A stretch of DNA of 64,000 bases, taken from NCBI GenBank assembly GCA_001942185.1, contig MKJV01000081.1:39017-103016 (forward strand), read 5' to 3'. This document shows, one piece after another, positions 63,682-64,000 of this stretch. The translations under genes were made by a program, and so were the position numbers. The notes under the pieces are model-generated. The model searched no databases. It was not told the origin of the DNA and saw only the letters and a list, made by a program, of their open reading frames with translations. Each line of letters starts with the position of its first letter. Position 1 is the stretch's first letter. This stretch comes from Pseudonocardia sp. CNS-004. GTDB taxonomy: Bacteria > Actinomycetota > Actinomycetes > Mycobacteriales > Pseudonocardiaceae.

Positions 63682-64000
63682 ATGGCCGCCGGTCGTCACC
63701 GGCACCGCACCTTCGGCGCTGCGCTGGGCGTGCTCGCGGCCGCTGCGGTGCTCGCGGCGTGCGGCACGCAACCGGCCGGGTCGGCGGGTGACTGCCCGTG
63801 GTACCAGCCGGGCGGGGCGCTCGACGGGTCTGCGGAGAACTGTCCCGACGACGGCGCGGCCGGAGCCCCGGAGGGTGGTGACACCGGCGAGGGCGGCGGA
63901 AGCACGTTCGATGCGGAGGTGGGTCGTATCGCGATGTCCGCCGACGGGAACCAGCACGACAACGACGACTGGGCATCCGCACCCATGGCACTGGCCATCC
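63682..64000 (+). CDS. Secreted lipoprotein, N-terminal part (runs off right edge)
   Basis: The first 106 codons of a gene open to the window edge. The leader HRHRTFGAALGVLAAAAVLAAC is a lipoprotein signal with lipobox LAAC. The mature part has two Cys (DCPW, ENCPDD) and a Gly/Asp-rich linker, then RIAMSADGNQHDNDDWASAPMALAI, whose D-G-N-x-x-D-x-D-D pattern resembles the start of a metal-dependent hydrolase domain (tentative). ATG 63682 follows GGGAGGCACG. Confidence 0.65.
   Translation, partial: MAAGRHRHRTFGAALGVLAAAAVLAACGTQPAGSAGDCPWYQPGGALDGSAENCPDDGAAGAPEGGDTGEGGGSTFDAEVGRIAMSADGNQHDNDDWASAPMALAI

Overview
The window is 64 kb of very GC-rich DNA with frequent GTG/TTG starts, 4-base stop/start overlaps (ATGA, GTGA), Tat/lipobox substrate-binding proteins, IclR and LysR regulators, and many CoA, SDR and flavin-dependent catabolic enzymes. 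This points to a high-GC actinobacterium, most plausibly a Pseudonocardia-like soil organism (inference; there is no rRNA or marker gene to prove it). No tRNA, rRNA, CRISPR array or intact insertion sequence was seen.

Layout. 1-2.8 kb: methyltransferase tail, imine-reductase-like oxidoreductase, NavBac-type cation channel, orphan MacB-like ATPase. 2.9-13.4 kb: a catabolic island with a glucarate-dehydratase-like enzyme divergent from a nine-gene operon (unusual regulator, MalEFGK-type ABC importer, two acetyl-xylan-esterase-like hydrolases, SelA/DgaE-like PLP enzyme, RidA-like protein). 13.5-18.4 kb: membrane partner protein plus ECF sigma factor, MFS exporter, membrane protein, AEC permease. 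18.4-23.5 kb: dipeptide-type ABC importer operon. 23.9-25.9 kb: PNPOx-like protein and a DUF1326/DUF2182 pair. 25.9-33.5 kb: TctABC transporter divergent from IclR, CaiB-type CoA-transferase, citryl-CoA-lyase-like protein, RraA-like aldolase and a 2-hydroxyacid dehydrogenase. 33.4-40.6 kb: PL7 lyase, SDR, cytidylate-kinase-like protein, Tat substrate-binding protein, PDR/VanB reductase, LLM monooxygenase, NRAMP transporter. 40.6-43.8 kb: sugar module (kinase, epimerase, mannitol dehydrogenase family). 43.7-46.4 kb: LysR, EamA exporter, NmrA-like protein. 46.6-56 kb: BKACE/SDR/carboxymuconolactone/MBL cluster with IclR, then HpaI aldolase, bicupin, MHS transporter, DUF6282 hydrolase and a second IclR. 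56.7-62 kb: MatC-like carrier and CoA-transferase divergent from LysR, then 2,2-dialkylglycine decarboxylase. 62-64 kb: methyltransferase, HxlR regulator, small secreted proteins.

Two things run through the whole window. First, about 30 frameshifts break roughly 26 otherwise well-preserved genes. Nearly all are one-base losses in short G/C runs, which looks more like uncorrected assembly error than real decay. I therefore list these genes as CDS over their full reconstructed extent and say where each break lies. Second, a 79-bp repeat sits at two operon junctions (10.8 kb and 32.4 kb). Each copy carries a 25-codon mini-ORF that overlaps the stop codon before it and the start codon after it, so it seems to insert into stop/start overlaps without breaking translational coupling.

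The clusters read as separate uptake-plus-catabolism modules, each with its own transporter and usually its own regulator. Several have promoter-proximal palindromes, recorded as candidate operators.
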